Of a stretch of DNA of 5,909 nucleotides, positions 5,128-5,909 are shown one piece after another. The notes below the pieces were generated by a model, which was not told where the DNA came from, did no database searches, and saw only the letters and a program-made list of their open reading frames with translations. How positions within the stretch are numbered: position 1 is the stretch's first letter; every line of letters starts with the position of its first letter. The DNA comes from Gammaproteobacteria bacterium (GTDB lineage: Bacteria > Pseudomonadota > Gammaproteobacteria > GCA-001735895), in assembly GCA_015494335.1 (NCBI GenBank), contig WGBK01000349.1, positions 1 through 5,909 of the forward strand, in the 5' to 3' direction. Made by a program: the position numbers and the translations under genes.

Positions 5128-5909
5128 GTGTCGCCGCCGCTGCAATTCCTGCTCAACGGAGAGCCGGTTTTCGAAACCGGCTTCGAACCCCAACAGACGC
5201 TGCTGCAATGGCTGCGCGAGGAAAGGAGCCTGAGCGGCTGCAAGGAAGGCTGTGCCGAGGGAGATTGCGGTGCCTGCACGGTGGTGATCGCAGAGATCGA
5301 TCCGCGTAGTGGCAAGGACAGGCAGGCAGCCCGGCTGCGCTGGCGCAGCGTCAATGCCTGCATCCAGCTGTTGCCGATGCTGCAGGGCAAGGCCCTGTTC
5401 ACGGTCGAGGGGCTGAAGCGTGACGGTGCGCTACACCCGATCCAACAGGCACTGGTCGATCATCACGGTTCTCAGTGCGGTTTTTGCACCCCCGGTTTTG
5501 TCATGTCGCTGTTTGCCCTGCTGCAGCAGCGGGACGACCCCGATCGCACCGCAGTCCGACGCGCCCTCTCCGGAAACCTGTGCCGTTGCACCGGCTACCG
5601 GTCCATTGTCGATGCGGCCCTGTCCCTGGCCGGAAAAACGCTGCCTCGCTTCGATGAAACAGCGCTGATCGAAACGCTGCGCGAGCTGGAGCTGCCGCCG
5701 CATACCACCTGGTCTTCGCCGTTCTCGCAACAGATCTGGCATGCCCCGGTCGGCCTGGCTGAACTGTCGGCGCTGCGGATGGAATACCCCGATGCGCTGC
5801 TGGTGGCCGGCAACAGTGATGTCGGGCTGTGGATCAACAAGCAATTGCGGGATCCGCCACGCATGATCGGTCTGGGGATGGTGAAGGACTTGCAGAGCAC
5901 CGAAGAAAC
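5128..5909 (+). CDS. xdhA: Xanthine dehydrogenase small subunit, 2Fe-2S and FAD domains (3' end outside window)
   Basis: XdhA is the electron-transfer subunit of xanthine dehydrogenase, which with the molybdopterin subunit XdhB oxidises hypoxanthine and xanthine to urate and passes electrons to NAD+. The visible 260 codons begin with a plant-type ferredoxin domain: FLLNG, then TLLQWLREE, then CxxxxCxxC ligands Cys42, Cys47 and Cys50 with Cys78 (VNACIQLLP). A helical second 2Fe-2S domain follows with QCGFCTPGFVMS (116-127) and NLCRCTGYR (150-158), ligands Cys117, Cys120, Cys152 and Cys154. The FAD domain begins near 205 and is cut off after LLVAGNSDVGLWINK, a flavin-binding segment. The GTG at 5128 is chosen because no in-frame ATG occurs before residue 84 and it leaves a 2-bp gap after uraH; no clear Shine-Dalgarno is seen, so coupling to uraH is likely. 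Cys38 is an extra cysteine at a position usually Thr. xdhB and xdhC are expected next. Confidence 0.95.
   Translation, partial: MSPPLQFLLNGEPVFETGFEPQQTLLQWLREERSLSGCKEGCAEGDCGACTVVIAEIDPRSGKDRQAARLRWRSVNACIQLLPMLQGKALFTVEGLKRDGALHPIQQALVDHHGSQCGFCTPGFVMSLFALLQQRDDPDRTAVRRALSGNLCRCTGYRSIVDAALSLAGKTLPRFDETALIETLRELELPPHTTWSSPFSQQIWHAPVGLAELSALRMEYPDALLVAGNSDVGLWINKQLRDPPRMIGLGMVKDLQSTEE
5162..5182 (+). repeat. Perfect 9-bp inverted repeat with 3-nt loop inside xdhA start
   Basis: AGCCGGTTT (5162-5170) and its exact complement AAACCGGCT (5174-5182) surround TCG. In mRNA this would be a compact, GC-rich hairpin, 31 nt after the xdhA GTG, across codons 12-19. It encodes ordinary-looking residues of the ferredoxin domain, so it may be chance, or it may slow or tune translation of xdhA relative to uraH. 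Confidence 0.6.

Noticed and set aside
4779..5402. Minus-strand open frame of 207 codons opposite uraH and xdhA
   Set aside because: It is antisense to two confidently identified enzymes and has no recognisable domain or ribosome binding site.

Overview
The window is GC-rich, densely coded DNA with short gene gaps, most likely from a gammaproteobacterium related to Pseudomonas or Halomonas. That guess rests on the look of the PuuE, UraD, UraH and XdhA proteins and on a large PAS-GGDEF-EAL protein next door; it is an inference, not a database match. No rRNA, tRNA, CRISPR array or mobile element is visible.

Layout. (1) From the left edge to 1750, plus strand: the 3' part of a membrane-independent-looking PAS-GGDEF-EAL protein of cyclic-di-GMP turnover, its start lying outside the window. 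(2) Convergent to it, with only 11 bp between the two stop codons, is a minus-strand operon read from right to left: a GntR/FCD-family regulator (4677-3973), the allantoinase puuE (3976-3026), the OHCU decarboxylase uraD (3029-2520) and a divergent uracil-DNA-glycosylase-like gene (2523-1762). All three junctions are 4-bp ATGA stop/start overlaps. (3) A 94-bp divergent control region (4678-4771) holds two identical 12-bp palindromes in inverted orientation, most simply the operators of the GntR regulator. (4) On the plus strand follow uraH (5-hydroxyisourate hydrolase, 4772-5125) and, 2 bp later, xdhA (xanthine dehydrogenase FeS/FAD subunit, GTG start at 5128), which runs off the right edge.

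How the genes work together: XdhA belongs to the enzyme that oxidises hypoxanthine and xanthine to urate. After a urate oxidase, which is not in this window, UraH converts 5-hydroxyisourate to OHCU, UraD decarboxylates OHCU to S-allantoin, and PuuE hydrolyses allantoin to allantoate. The regulator heads one arm and faces the other, so one protein on the shared control region could switch both arms.

The part most worth a second look is the last gene of the minus-strand operon. It keeps most family-1 uracil-DNA glycosylase landmarks but has lost the catalytic aspartate of motif A (GQDPYH becomes GESPYP), and it is locked by translational coupling into a purine-catabolism operon.
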